DNA of 64,000 nucleotides from Flavobacteriales bacterium (GTDB lineage: Bacteria; Bacteroidota; Bacteroidia; Flavobacteriales_D; Sanyastnellaceae). The translations under genes and the position numbers were made by a program. Location: NCBI GenBank assembly GCA_015665315.1, contig JADFAK010000101.1:32433-96432 (forward strand). Reading direction: 5' to 3'. The notes under the pieces were generated by a model. The model was not told the DNA's origin and did no database searches. It saw nothing but the letters and a program-made list of their open reading frames with translations. Of this stretch, positions 9,402 to 18,157 are shown in pieces; the stretch's first letter is position 1, and every line of letters begins with the position of its first letter.

Positions 9402-9911
9402 ATGGAGCAACTAGATAAATTTCAAGGGTATTTTCAGCACTATATCGGACTCTCCAAACACATGGAACTGCAAGAAGCTTTGCGCGATTCGGCTAGGGAA
9501 CTTGAGTCACTGGTTGTTGATTTATCCGATGAAAAGCTTAATTCAGCTTATGCACAAGGCAAATGGTCCATCAAGGAGTTGCTATTGCACTTGGCCGATT
9601 GCGAGCGGGTTTTTCAGTACCGCGCTTTAAGTATGTCTCGGGGAGATAACCGTGACCTAATGGGATTTGACCACGATGCTTGGGTGCCTATGTCTGATGC
9701 AAATCGACGCACAAAACAACATTTGCTCGAAGAGCTAAAAAACCTCCGATTAAGTAGCATAGACCTGTTTTCCTCGATGACCGACGAACAACTCGACCGC
9801 GATGGAAGTGCCAACGGTAATGTTATGTCGGCCCGAGCGATTGGCTTTATCGTTTCCGGCCATACGATTCATCACACGAATATCCTCAAAGAGAGGTACC
9901 TCAATAGCTAA
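9402..9911 (+). CDS. DinB-fold protein
   Basis: A 169-residue four-helix-bundle protein of the DinB/YfiT-like type. The hallmark GKWSIKELLLHLADCE is present near residues 48-64, with the C-terminal HTIHHTNILKERY supplying the other histidines of the metal site. Family members are metal-dependent transferases or hydrolases, some using bacillithiol or mycothiol; the substrate cannot be told here. Its end overlaps the convergent outer-membrane gene by 11 bp. The ORF carries an exact GCACAAGGCAAATG motif within the conserved GKW codons. Confidence 0.85.
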   Translation: MEQLDKFQGYFQHYIGLSKHMELQEALRDSARELESLVVDLSDEKLNSAYAQGKWSIKELLLHLADCERVFQYRALSMSRGDNRDLMGFDHDAWVPMSDANRRTKQHLLEELKNLRLSSIDLFSSMTDEQLDRDGSANGNVMSARAIGFIVSGHTIHHTNILKERYLNS

Positions 9912-11079
9912 GTCGCAATCTCAAGAAGATGCTGTTTCCTAGATTTTGGTGGCGATTCTCGATGGCTCCGAAATAGAGCTGACCGGTTAAGTCGACGTCC
10001 CAACTGTTGTTGATGGAGTATGCCAAGGATGGCATGTAGAAGGTAATGTCGCGTTCGAAAAGATGAAACATTGCCACGGATGCCGAAAGGGCAGGAGTAA
10101 TAGCCCCACTCGCTTGGATGAAGGAGGTGAATTGAGCGGGCATGAGGTTTTTGGCCGACAATGGTTCTCTTCCAAACACTGTGGATCCGAGAGGAAGGGA
10201 ATTGGTATTTGCTTGGTTGCTGTTGTACAACCCAGCGATGTTGACGTAGATTCCGTGGTTGAAGACATAGTCGAAAGTAATCGATGCGCTAACTATGCCA
10301 CTTGTGTCAGCGACCATGCTTTTGGGATGAAAGTAAGTCGCCTCACCTTTGAATCCAGCGTTTTTAACGTTTCCAGCCCAACCTATTCCTGCTGCGTAAT
10401 CTGTGAAATAATTGGCTGCAAGTACTTGGAAGTCGTAGTTGAATTTATTGAACTTCAGCATGAGGCCAGCTACACTGGTGTTCAGACTGGTGTCGGGTTT
10501 TACAGCCACTTGAATTGATGTGGAGTTCTTGTAGTACTGGATCCGCAGTGCGTCGGAGCCTGGACGTTCCTGGTAGTCAAAATCTACCAAATTGTAAGCA
10601 TTGAACAAATCGTTGGGATTCCAGGCGAGGTTCACACCCCAATTGACTCTTTGTCGGCCTAAACTAAGGTCCCAATTCCCTTTCGAATAACGGATATAGG
10701 CACGATCAATGGTGCTATGTAGGACAAATGCCTTCTCATCGATCCAGACTTTTGACAAATTGGCCAGTCCGGGATCTTTCTTGAGTTGCGTAGAAAGAAA
10801 TGGATTCATTTTCACAGACTCTCCGTAAAAGACTCTGTTTCGGGCTTCTACAAAGGCCGTGATAGAGCTAGAGGCGTGGTACTTGAAATTCAGTCGATTG
10901 TGAATGAGGTTGTCGGTGATAAGGTTGTCGCCGTTGGTGAAGGAGGTCGAGGCAAGGTACTTTACATAGCCATTCAATTCGAAATGTTCCTTCATCCAAC
11001 TAGTTGTTTCCGAGGAATCCTGCTGAGCATTTGCGCTTAATGCGCCCCAAAAAAAGATGAAGAAAACCCACTTACGCAT
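9901..11079 (-). CDS. Outer-membrane barrel protein of the LolA-like/FtsX operon
   Basis: The start at 11079 (MRKWVFFIFFWGALSANAQ) overlaps the ATPase stop as ATGCGTAA; the longer ORF start lacks a signal peptide, so I prefer this one, giving 392 residues. The body is strand-rich, with the recognisable stretch LGRQRVNWGVNLAWNPNDLF followed by YQERPGSDALRIQYY, resembling DUF1302-like porins, and a terminal aromatic strand (LRLRLSY). As last gene of the operon it would be the outer-membrane end of a route also containing an ATPase, two permeases and a periplasmic LolA-like carrier. The transported substance is unknown. Confidence 0.75.
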   Translation of the reverse strand: MRKWVFFIFFWGALSANAQQDSSETTSWMKEHFELNGYVKYLASTSFTNGDNLITDNLIHNRLNFKYHASSSITAFVEARNRVFYGESVKMNPFLSTQLKKDPGLANLSKVWIDEKAFVLHSTIDRAYIRYSKGNWDLSLGRQRVNWGVNLAWNPNDLFNAYNLVDFDYQERPGSDALRIQYYKNSTSIQVAVKPDTSLNTSVAGLMLKFNKFNYDFQVLAANYFTDYAAGIGWAGNVKNAGFKGEATYFHPKSMVADTSGIVSASITFDYVFNHGIYVNIAGLYNSNQANTNSLPLGSTVFGREPLSAKNLMPAQFTSFIQASGAITPALSASVAMFHLFERDITFYMPSLAYSINNSWDVDLTGQLYFGAIENRHQNLGNSIFLRLRLSY

Positions 11080-11761
11080 GGTGAACATCTGAAGTGATTC
11101 TACCGTCATCAATAGTCACGACACGTCGCGCACGGTCAATTACACGTTGATCATGAGTGGAAAAAATAAAGGTTGTTCCCTCTTCTTTGTTGAGTCGCGC
11201 CATGATGTCGAGCAAATCTGAGGTGGATTTCGAATCGAGATTGGCAGTCGGTTCATCGGCCAGTACGAATTTGGGCTTGGAGGCCAGTGCCCGCGCCACG
11301 GCTACACGCTGTTGTTGACCACCACTTAATTCACCCGGACGTTTATTCTTTTGTTCTTTGAGACCTACTTCGTCGAGCAATTCGTTCACGCGGTTTTCGC
11401 GCTCGTCATTGGATCTTTTTTGGAGGAGCATGATGAAACCTACATTTTCTTTGGCTGTGAGGACAGGGATCAGGTTGTAGGCCTGGAAAACGAAGCCGAT
11501 ATTATTGAGCCGGAAGCCGATCAATTCATTCTCCGACATGCCAGAAATCGTTGTTCCGTCGATTAAGACTTCTCCTTGAGTCGCAACATCAAGTCCGCCG
11601 ATAATGTTTAACAGCGTTGTTTTTCCCGAACCTGAGGGACCCACTACGGCGGTGAATTCTCCTTTTTCGACTACAAGGTCGATGCCGTTGAGCGCACGCA
11701 CTTCAATGGCCGAGCCTTCGTTGTAGATTTTCTGAATTCCTTTAACTTTTATAACAGACAT
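11072..11761 (-). CDS. ABC transporter ATP-binding protein, LolD/MacB type
   Basis: A 229-residue ATPase with Walker A GPSGSGKTT, Q-loop FVFQAYNLIP, signature LSGGQQQRVAVARAL, Walker B FVLADEPTANLD and the H-loop STHD. The LolD/MacB/FtsE type powers mechanotransmission permeases rather than channel-type transporters, matching the two FtsX-family permeases directly upstream. It starts 7 bp after the second permease and overlaps the barrel gene at its 3' end. Confidence 0.92.
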   Translation of the reverse strand: MSVIKVKGIQKIYNEGSAIEVRALNGIDLVVEKGEFTAVVGPSGSGKTTLLNIIGGLDVATQGEVLIDGTTISGMSENELIGFRLNNIGFVFQAYNLIPVLTAKENVGFIMLLQKRSNDERENRVNELLDEVGLKEQKNKRPGELSGGQQQRVAVARALASKPKFVLADEPTANLDSKSTSDLLDIMARLNKEEGTTFIFSTHDQRVIDRARRVVTIDDGRITSDVHHA

Positions 11762-11768
11762 ATGCTTT

Positions 11769-12983
11769 CTATAAAGCCCGAATAGATTCGGAAGGGTTAA
11801 GTTTTAGTGCTTTTCGTGCGGGGTAAATTGCCGCCAAAAGTGCGGTACAAATCACCATCACGGCAATATCGATGTATGCCGAAGCTTCAATCTTCGTATA
11901 GAGCATTGAGCTCATTCCAAACGATTTCATTCCTTCCGCTACTACGGCCAAGTCAATCCCATGCACGCCAAAGTATTGCACGGTCAAATGGCCAATGAGA
12001 ATTCCCAGCGGTCCGCCTACAAGTGCGAGAAAAAGGGTTTCTACCACGATCATCAAGAATACCTTGGGTTTGGTCATACCCACGGCCATGAGCATGCCCA
12101 GTTCACGTCTTCTTTCGAGGACAGCCATGAGCATCGTATTGATAATTCCGAAAAGTAAAGCGAGCATGATAATCCCCATATAGAGATACATGGCCACATC
12201 CATCATTTCGTCGGTATAACCCAGTTCAGGTGAGATTTGCCCCCAATATTCTACTTTTTGTTCGGGGAGTTTTTGTTGCAGTGTAGCGGCCAGACCAATC
12301 GCTGCTGCCTTCGTGTATGTATTTAGTGCAATTTCGTGGTATTCGGCATGTCCTGTTTCCTCGGCAAGTACTTCGCTGGGGACGTATACGGTGAGTTCGT
12401 CATGCTGCAGGTTTACCGATTGAAAAATACCGCAAACCTTGAATTTCATGGCGTGAATGTCACCGGCCTTGTCCTGAAATTGCAAGATCAACTTGTCGCC
12501 AATTTCGTAATTGTACTTTTCGGCTACTTTCTTGCCTATGCAGGCAGGTTTTCCTTTGAAATCTTCGAAGTAATTGCCCGCGACAATGCTTGAGTGGATT
12601 TTGGTGACAAGCTTTTCTTGTTCGGGGTCAATGCCGACGATTTGTACGTTCTTATTGCCTTTGGCGGAGGCTAGAATTCCCTCGGTGTAGATGGTCCGCT
12701 TGGAAAAATGTAAGATGCTGTCGTTGGCCGACAGCTCAGTGAGTACGTTTTCGACATTGTCTATCGAATAGCGCACCTTTCTATCGACGATAAATTCGGG
12801 ATTGTGGATTTGGATATGGGAAATAAAGTAGCCCAGTGCATCTTCAGTGCGTGCTTCTGTCATACCTATGGACATGGACGACATAAAGATGCCAGCCCAA
12901 ATTCCGGTCATGATAGCGAAGATCACGACACCACTGCGCAGTTTGTTGCGCCACACGTTTCTCCATGCGATTTTTAGTATCAT
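11769..12983 (-). CDS. FtsX-family ABC transporter permease (second of pair)
   Basis: A 404-residue protein with one N-terminal membrane helix (RSGVVIFAIMTGIWAGIFM), a large periplasmic domain (about 40-270), then three C-terminal helices (IIMLALLFGIINTMLM, VVETLFLALVGGPLG, VMVICTALLAAIYPA), the LolC/E and MacB layout. The motif ERRRELGMLMAVGM is the FtsX coupling region, and the end LNPSESIRAL is typical. The start overlaps the previous permease by ATGA. With its partner it likely forms a heterodimer moving a lipid-like or lipoprotein substrate. Confidence 0.9.
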   Translation of the reverse strand: MILKIAWRNVWRNKLRSGVVIFAIMTGIWAGIFMSSMSIGMTEARTEDALGYFISHIQIHNPEFIVDRKVRYSIDNVENVLTELSANDSILHFSKRTIYTEGILASAKGNKNVQIVGIDPEQEKLVTKIHSSIVAGNYFEDFKGKPACIGKKVAEKYNYEIGDKLILQFQDKAGDIHAMKFKVCGIFQSVNLQHDELTVYVPSEVLAEETGHAEYHEIALNTYTKAAAIGLAATLQQKLPEQKVEYWGQISPELGYTDEMMDVAMYLYMGIIMLALLFGIINTMLMAVLERRRELGMLMAVGMTKPKVFLMIVVETLFLALVGGPLGILIGHLTVQYFGVHGIDLAVVAEGMKSFGMSSMLYTKIEASAYIDIAVMVICTALLAAIYPARKALKLNPSESIRAL

Positions 12984-14194
12984 TTTCTCATGGCTTTTAT
13001 CGGGTTCAACTTACTAATCACTATGGCTGGATAGATATTGACTAAGGCGATAATCACCGCGATGACCAATGCGTTTTCGTAGAGGATTGACAGACTAATA
13101 GAGCCAGCAATCACAGGGTCAAACCCCAGGTCTCTCATCGCGTCGGCCGCGTCTCCTGTGATTTGTATTGGGTTTAGGTGGTAGTAGAACATAATAGGGA
13201 AAGAGAGGAGTGAGCCTACTGCTACGCCTATGGCACTCAGAAAAACAGTCTCCAGGAACAAGATTATACTGAGCTTAAATCGTTTCATACCTATGCTCAC
13301 CATCACTCCAAACTCGTACATCCGTTCGGTCGTCATCATAAGTACTGTGCCGAATATGCCGAAGCCAATGATTAAATAGAGCACCATCAGGAAGATTACG
13401 TTTCCACCAGCGTCGGCTTGATACGCTTGAAGCAATTCCGGCATCATTTGCTTCCAATTCATCGTAGTCAAATCTTGTCCGCTCAAAGCCTTGTCAATAA
13501 GAAGCTGTGTCTTTTCGAGCTTGTCAATGTCATCCAAGGAAACGTGCAACGAAGTAGCGATATTTGGAGCATCGAAGTGACTTTGAGCGAGTTTGAGTGG
13601 CATAATAACCAAGCTTCCGCTCATTTGATTTGATCCATACTTGATAATTCCGCGAATCGGGAAGTTTGCATTTGCGCTTGCGCCGTGATAGCCCTGTCCG
13701 AGCATGCTCAAGGTATCTCCAACGCCAATTTCAAAGTATTGGGCCATGCCGCGCCCAATGATAATACCGTCGTCATCGTCGGCCAATAAACTCCCTTCAT
13801 CCAGTTTCAATGGAAGTTCGAGTAAATCCTGTTCGGTACTGGGGTTGATACAATGAATGAAGGCAAATTTTGAAAGGATGCCATGTGCCGCCAAGGCCCC
13901 TGATTGGATGCGGGGAGACACCAGTTTCACATTGTCAATTTGGCTGATTGTTTCGACTTGCTGTGCATTACATTCGATTCCATTGTCCAGGGTCTGTTCC
14001 TCCCAAAATGCGGGGGATTGGACTTGGATATAGCCCGACAAGCTCATGGTAGCGCCGAGGGATTTTTCCCACAACCCACGTTGCAGAGATTGCATCAGGT
14101 TTGAAAAGAGAATGGCAAAGAATATTGACCCGATCGTGATCAGACTCCTCCTTTTACTCCTCCAAATATTGCGCCAAGCGAGTTTGAAAAACAT
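12980..14194 (-). CDS. FtsX-family ABC transporter permease (first of pair)
   Basis: A 404-residue LolC/E-like permease. The N-terminus MFFKLAWRNIWRSKRRSLITI leads into the first helix, then a periplasmic domain and three C-terminal helices around FLMVLYLIIGFGIFGTV, ETVFLSAIGVAVGSLL and ALVIAVIIALVNIYPA. The coupling motif is ERMYEFGVMVSIGM. I start it at ATG 14194; the longer ORF begins with GTG two codons earlier. It sits 6 bp downstream of the LolA-like gene, matching a carrier-plus-permease arrangement. Confidence 0.9.
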   Translation of the reverse strand: MFFKLAWRNIWRSKRRSLITIGSIFFAILFSNLMQSLQRGLWEKSLGATMSLSGYIQVQSPAFWEEQTLDNGIECNAQQVETISQIDNVKLVSPRIQSGALAAHGILSKFAFIHCINPSTEQDLLELPLKLDEGSLLADDDDGIIIGRGMAQYFEIGVGDTLSMLGQGYHGASANANFPIRGIIKYGSNQMSGSLVIMPLKLAQSHFDAPNIATSLHVSLDDIDKLEKTQLLIDKALSGQDLTTMNWKQMMPELLQAYQADAGGNVIFLMVLYLIIGFGIFGTVLMMTTERMYEFGVMVSIGMKRFKLSIILFLETVFLSAIGVAVGSLLSFPIMFYYHLNPIQITGDAADAMRDLGFDPVIAGSISLSILYENALVIAVIIALVNIYPAIVISKLNPIKAMRK

Positions 14195-14200
14195 ATGCAC

Positions 14201-14959
14201 TTATTTAAGGCGTTTCATGTTTTGTACAGAAAAGAAACTCTCATCAATACCTGTATTGAACTCCAAAGAAATGTACTGAATGATCGTCTTTTGTCCCTTT
14301 TTATCCATGGGAGTGACCTCGAGGCGGGTCGGCAATTTCCGACCACCCATTTCACGAACATCCGAGGCCGTGAGTACATTGACCAAGTCTTCATCTTCGT
14401 CATAGTACTCCACGCGCAGCTGGAAAAAATCGGTCTTGTCGACGGCCACGATTATTTTACCCCAAACTACCGCAGCTTCCTCTTTCGGGATAAGTTGAAT
14501 CTGGTAGCATAGTCGGCCATCAATGGTGATTTCTCCTATGATTGTATGCACGTAGTCTGTAACAATCGAACTCTGTTTGACCAGGTCGTCATTGGTAAGA
14601 TCGGTACCCATCCAGCTTTGCATCATCATGCTGGGCGGCATTTTAATCGTGCGATCGATTGAGGGCACCCAATTCCAAACTTCCTTTTTCTTCATGAGGT
14701 AGGCAGCTCCTTTGTCTTTGGGTGGATCGGTGATCAACATCATGCTCAGGTCATCTCCTAGCGACCACGATTTTACCGTCATGTCTCGGGACCATTTTGG
14801 ACGTTCTGTAGTAATTTTCATCACAGAGGTTGTGGAATTCGTACCCTTCATAATCGCATCGGCCTTTTCGATGATCTGCTTGGCTGTGAGTTCCTGGCTT
14901 AACATGCTCAATGGCAGAAAGAGGAAGGTGCTGAATAGTAATCTAATCAATGTCTTCAT
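14201..14959 (-). CDS. LolA-like periplasmic carrier (outer membrane lipoprotein-sorting protein family)
   Basis: A 252-residue protein with a signal peptide (LLFSTFLFLPLSMLSQ) and the COG2834-type LolA-like fold: SVMKITTERPKWSRDMTVKSWS, then DPPKDKGAAYLMKKKEVWNWVPSIDRTIKMPPSMMMQSWMGTD and the C-terminal YISLEFNTGIDESFFSV. Relatives have a hydrophobic cleft that carries acylated or lipidic cargo across the periplasm. It is longer and different from housekeeping LolA, so a dedicated cargo is more likely than general lipoprotein sorting. It overlaps the TetR stop by ATGA. Confidence 0.85.
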   Translation of the reverse strand: MKTLIRLLFSTFLFLPLSMLSQELTAKQIIEKADAIMKGTNSTTSVMKITTERPKWSRDMTVKSWSLGDDLSMMLITDPPKDKGAAYLMKKKEVWNWVPSIDRTIKMPPSMMMQSWMGTDLTNDDLVKQSSIVTDYVHTIIGEITIDGRLCYQIQLIPKEEAAVVWGKIIVAVDKTDFFQLRVEYYDEDEDLVNVLTASDVREMGGRKLPTRLEVTPMDKKGQKTIIQYISLEFNTGIDESFFSVQNMKRLK

Positions 14960-15534
14960 GGTGATGAGAATTGTTTCTTTAACATGTGTTTTGAGTGCTC
15001 AAAAGGGAAGCTAGGGTCCAATAATAAGTGCATTTGAACACCGTCAAGTGCTGCTGAGAAATAGCGCATGGTATGCTGTGGTTCAGGAAATCCCTTGCGC
15101 TTGAAATAGTCTTCCAACAAGACCATATAGGGAGCCACACGTTCGAGCATTGTGGCAAGCATAATCGTCATAACATCGGGCTGCATCGCCAACGAGAAGA
15201 AAAGCTTGGAGTGAAGCGGGTCTTCTTGGATTATATCGAAGGATACATCGATAAATAATTCGAATTGCTCGTCGGTATAATGTCCGTCGGCTGGAATCTC
15301 GAATTTCCGAATGAATTTGGTCCCAACTTCCTTGAGCAAAGAGTGGAGTACATCTTCTTTGCTTGTAAAGTAATTGTAGAGCAGGCCTTTGGAGACGCCC
15401 GCTTCCTTGGCTAGTTTACTTACCGAAGACGCATGGTATGAGTCGGTCGCGAACACAACAAGAGCGGCATCGAGAATCTTTTGCCGACTTTGTTTTCGGA
15501 TGTCGTCGAATTGTTTTTTAGTTCGCGGACTCAT
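14956..15534 (-). CDS. TetR/AcrR-family transcriptional regulator
   Basis: A 192-residue regulator. The N-terminal helix-turn-helix is clear (RQKILDAALVVFATDSYHASSVSKLAKEAGVSKGLLYNYFTSKEDVL); the C-terminal domain would bind a ligand. As first gene of the operon, coupled by ATGA to the LolA-like gene, it most likely represses its own operon. A palindrome between its -7 box and ATG is a suitable operator. TetR proteins of this kind often sense lipophilic molecules, consistent with a membrane-lipid or efflux role, but the ligand is unknown. Confidence 0.92.
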   Translation of the reverse strand: MSPRTKKQFDDIRKQSRQKILDAALVVFATDSYHASSVSKLAKEAGVSKGLLYNYFTSKEDVLHSLLKEVGTKFIRKFEIPADGHYTDEQFELFIDVSFDIIQEDPLHSKLFFSLAMQPDVMTIMLATMLERVAPYMVLLEDYFKRKGFPEPQHTMRYFSAALDGVQMHLLLDPSFPFEHSKHMLKKQFSSP

Positions 15535-15538
15535 CTTA

Positions 15539-15556
15539 TGACTGAACGTTTGGTCA
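15539..15556 (-). promoter_or_regulatory. Candidate TetR operator
   Basis: An imperfect 18-bp palindrome with TGAC and GTCA at the ends and AACGTT in the centre (14 of 18 positions symmetric). It lies directly between the TATCTTTG box and the TetR start codon, where bound protein would block transcription. Assignment to this TetR is by position. Confidence 0.5.
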
Positions 15557-15562
15557 AAGATA
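15555..15562 (-). promoter_or_regulatory. Candidate -7 box of the TetR-LolA-like operon
   Basis: TATCTTTG on the minus strand lies 20 bp before the TetR ATG and touches the palindromic operator candidate. No TTG is visible at the usual distance upstream, which may reflect a weak, controllable promoter. Confidence 0.45.
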
Positions 15563-15615
15563 AAATAAAATGATGATTTGAAGAAGATAAAGACCGTTTT
15601 TTTGTGGAAAGAAGC

Positions 15616-15634
15616 TCAGCGACAAGCGCAAATG
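15616..15634 (+). repeat. Dispersed hairpin motif copy (GCG-ACAAG-CGC-AAATG)
   Basis: The 19-mer TCAGCGACAAGCGCAAATG recurs exactly at 27129-27147 and with two changes at 38406-38424. It lies between the TetR promoter and the TPR gene stop, outside any gene. It forms a 3-bp stem with a 5-nt loop followed by AAATG. Confidence 0.7.
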
Positions 15635-15637
15635 GGT

Positions 15638-16336
15638 CTATTCGACTTTTTTACTGAGCGCCTGAAATCGGTTGGCTGTAATGGTATCGCCGAGAAGGCG
15701 AGTCATTTGGGAAATTTGAGCTGCGACTTGAACATTACTAGAGTCGAGCTGGTGTGCGCTCATCAGCACGCCCACGGCAAATCGCTGGTAGCCGTTGGCT
15801 TTTTTGTATTGCCCTTGGTTGGCAAGCGTATCTCCAAGTTGAAACGCTAGGGCAGAGATTTCAGAGAGATCGGCCGTGGCCATTTCCAGGATTTCATGTT
15901 TGTTGCCTTTGGCGACCGCCGCTTCGATCGAAGAAATACCTTTTGGCAGATTGCCACTTTGCACCAAACAAATTCCGCGTTCGTAGTAGTAGGGGATGAG
16001 ATTTGAGTCCAGGGCCAATGCCCGATCATACCATTGCGCACATTCCTTGAAATCTCGCAACAGAAAGTGGGCATGTGCTTTAGCGCCAGCTGCCTGAAAG
16101 TATGTAGGATCGATTGATAGAGCCTCGTCGAAGAAATTGAGCGCCTGACGATTCAGTTTGTTTGCAGCTTTATTTTCACCCGCTGCATAGAGTGTTTCTG
16201 ATTTTAGGCTCAATTCTACTCCGCGCTTAAAAGGTTCAAGACCCTCAGAAAGCTGCGGCTCTTGCTGAGGAGACTCACAAGCTAAAAGAAACATCATTAG
16301 ACAGCATCCGAAAAATGAAGAGTAGATGAAATTCAT
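15638..16336 (-). CDS. Tetratricopeptide-repeat lipoprotein
   Basis: A 232-residue protein with a lipoprotein signal (MMFLLACES, lipid cysteine near residue 20). The rest is helical with TPR-like units (ALNFFDEALSIDPTYFQAAGAKAHAHFLL, CAQWYDRALALDSNLIPYYYERGICL). TPR lipoproteins act as protein-binding scaffolds in the envelope. It stands upstream of the TetR operon on the same strand but with its own 103-bp gap and a dispersed repeat in between, so a functional link is not shown. Confidence 0.8.
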   Translation of the reverse strand: MNFIYSSFFGCCLMMFLLACESPQQEPQLSEGLEPFKRGVELSLKSETLYAAGENKAANKLNRQALNFFDEALSIDPTYFQAAGAKAHAHFLLRDFKECAQWYDRALALDSNLIPYYYERGICLVQSGNLPKGISSIEAAVAKGNKHEILEMATADLSEISALAFQLGDTLANQGQYKKANGYQRFAVGVLMSAHQLDSSNVQVAAQISQMTRLLGDTITANRFQALSKKVE

Positions 16337-16460
16337 GGCGGCAAGTTAGTTATTTGTTGATTGTACTGGGCTACATTCCTAGGTAAAACGGGCAAGATGA
16401 GCGTGCTAGTATCCTAGCGAATTTCCATGTCAAGACCTTATGTGCTTGATGAATAACGGT

Positions 16461-16468
16461 TATCTTTG
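16461..16468 (+). promoter_or_regulatory. Candidate -7 box of glnS
   Basis: TATCTTTG lies 18 bp before the ATG at 16487. Because the ORF track's TTG start falls inside this box, the box also argues for the ATG as the true start. Confidence 0.45.
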
Positions 16469-16486
16469 CACCTTCAAAGATTGAAT

Positions 16487-18157
16487 ATGAGCGAGACAAC
16501 TGAAAGGTCGATGCATTTTATCGAGCAGATTATAGACGAAGATTTAAAGTCGGGTAAACACCAAACGATCGTAACCAGGTTCCCACCTGAGCCGAACGGG
16601 TATTTGCACATTGGACATGCCAAAAGTATTTGTCTGAATTTTGGGCTTGCCAAGCAGTTTGGTGGTAAAACGAATCTTCGCTTCGATGACACCAATCCAG
16701 TAAAAGAGGATGTCTCGTATGTGAATTCAATTCTTGCCGATGTAAAATGGCTTGGTTTCGAGTGGGATTCGGAGCCTCTTTACACCTCCGACTACTTTGA
16801 AACACTCTACGGATTTGCGGTCAAATTGATAAAAAAAGGCTTGGCCTACGTCGATGACCAGTCGGCCGAAGTGATTGCCACCCAGAAGGGCACTCCCACG
16901 GAGCCAGGTGTGAACAGTCCGTATAGAGATCGAAGTATTGAAGAGAATCTTGAACTTTTCTCTCAAATGCGAGAAGGAAAATTTGCCGAAGGCTCAAGAA
17001 TCTTACGCGCCAAGATTGACATGGGGCATTCGAACATGCACATGCGTGATCCATTTTTGTATCGAATCAAATTTGCTACCCACCACCGAACGGGTGACGC
17101 TTGGTGTATATATCCCATGTATGATTTCGCCCATGGTCAGTCAGACTCCCTCGAAGAAATCACGCATTCGTTGTGTACCTTGGAGTTTGAGGTTCACCGA
17201 CCATTGTACAACTGGTTGATAGAGCATTTGGAGATCTATCCATCAAGACAGATTGAATTTGCGCGACTGAACTTGAATTACACGATCATGAGCAAGAGAA
17301 AATTGCTCAAGTTGGTAGAAGACAATGTGGTGGATGGTTGGGATGACCCGAGAATGCCGACAATTTCTGGATTGCGTCGCAGAGGATATACTCCTGAGTC
17401 GATTGTGAATTTTTGCGACCGCGTTGGAATTGCCAAGCGCAATAACGTGATTGATGTTTCCCTTCTGGAATTCAGCGTTCGAGAGCATTTGAACAAGATA
17501 GCACCGCGCGTCATGGGAGTGCTGCATCCTGTGAAGTTGGTCATCAACAATTATCCGGAGGGCAAAACGGAGATGTTACCTACCATCAATAATCCGGAAG
17601 ACGAAAGCATGGGAAGCCGTGAAATTCCTTTTGGACGTGAGATTTGGATCGAAGAAAGTGATTTTATGAAGGAGTCGCCAGGGAAGAAATACTTCCGTTT
17701 GGCACCAGGAACAACCGTTCGCTTGAAATCGGCTTACATAGTAACTTGCACAGGTTTCGAGGAAAATGAAAAAGGCGAAGTCACGACAGTTTTCTGCGAT
17801 TACTTTGAGAATTCTAAGAGTGGATCTGACGTGAGTGGAATTAAGTCGAAGGGAGTCATTCACTGGGTGGAATGCGAGAATGCCGTCGACGGCGAAGTGC
17901 GTCTATACGATCGACTTTTCAACGACGAGGCTCCAGATGGACAAAAGGACAAGGATTTCATGGAGTTCCTAAATCCTGACTCCCTTCAGGTTCTCACGCA
18001 TTGCAAGTTGGAGCCGAGCTTGGCCAATGCCACAGTAGGACAAGGTTTTCAATTCCAGCGATTGGGATATTTTTCGGTCGATTCGAAACTTTCGACACCG
18101 GGAAAACCTGTATTCAATCGAACGGTTACATTGAAAGACGGCTGGAAGAAAGGCTAG
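16487..18157 (+). CDS. glnS: Glutamine--tRNA ligase
   Basis: GlnRS charges tRNA-Gln with glutamine. The class I signatures are intact: PPEPNGYLHIGHAKS (HIGH) near residue 36 and TIMSKRKLLKLV (KMSKS-like) near 270. The acceptor-binding and anticodon barrel region (PGTTVRLKSAYIV, WVECENAVDGEVRLYD) follows, as in bacterial GlnRS of about 555 residues. ATG 16487 gives 556 residues; the longer TTG start is rejected because it lies in the promoter. Its stop overlaps the convergent TonB receptor stop as CTAG. Confidence 0.97.
   Translation: MSETTERSMHFIEQIIDEDLKSGKHQTIVTRFPPEPNGYLHIGHAKSICLNFGLAKQFGGKTNLRFDDTNPVKEDVSYVNSILADVKWLGFEWDSEPLYTSDYFETLYGFAVKLIKKGLAYVDDQSAEVIATQKGTPTEPGVNSPYRDRSIEENLELFSQMREGKFAEGSRILRAKIDMGHSNMHMRDPFLYRIKFATHHRTGDAWCIYPMYDFAHGQSDSLEEITHSLCTLEFEVHRPLYNWLIEHLEIYPSRQIEFARLNLNYTIMSKRKLLKLVEDNVVDGWDDPRMPTISGLRRRGYTPESIVNFCDRVGIAKRNNVIDVSLLEFSVREHLNKIAPRVMGVLHPVKLVINNYPEGKTEMLPTINNPEDESMGSREIPFGREIWIEESDFMKESPGKKYFRLAPGTTVRLKSAYIVTCTGFEENEKGEVTTVFCDYFENSKSGSDVSGIKSKGVIHWVECENAVDGEVRLYDRLFNDEAPDGQKDKDFMEFLNPDSLQVLTHCKLEPSLANATVGQGFQFQRLGYFSVDSKLSTPGKPVFNRTVTLKDGWKKG

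Noticed and set aside
9368-9418. A 16-codon ORF with a good Shine-Dalgarno (GGAGGA) upstream of the DinB-fold gene
   Set aside because: Overlaps the DinB start in another frame, is very short, and Shine-Dalgarno use is not reliable in this group.
11028-11046. CATTTGCGCTTAATGCGCC, a hairpin-like match to the dispersed motif
   Set aside because: Lies in signal-peptide codons that read SANA, so codon use alone can explain it; the loop and flank do not match the consensus.
13666-13685. CATTTGCGCTTGCGC inside the first FtsX permease
   Set aside because: Coding sequence for SANAN, with a shorter loop and no TGA flank; counted as coincidence.
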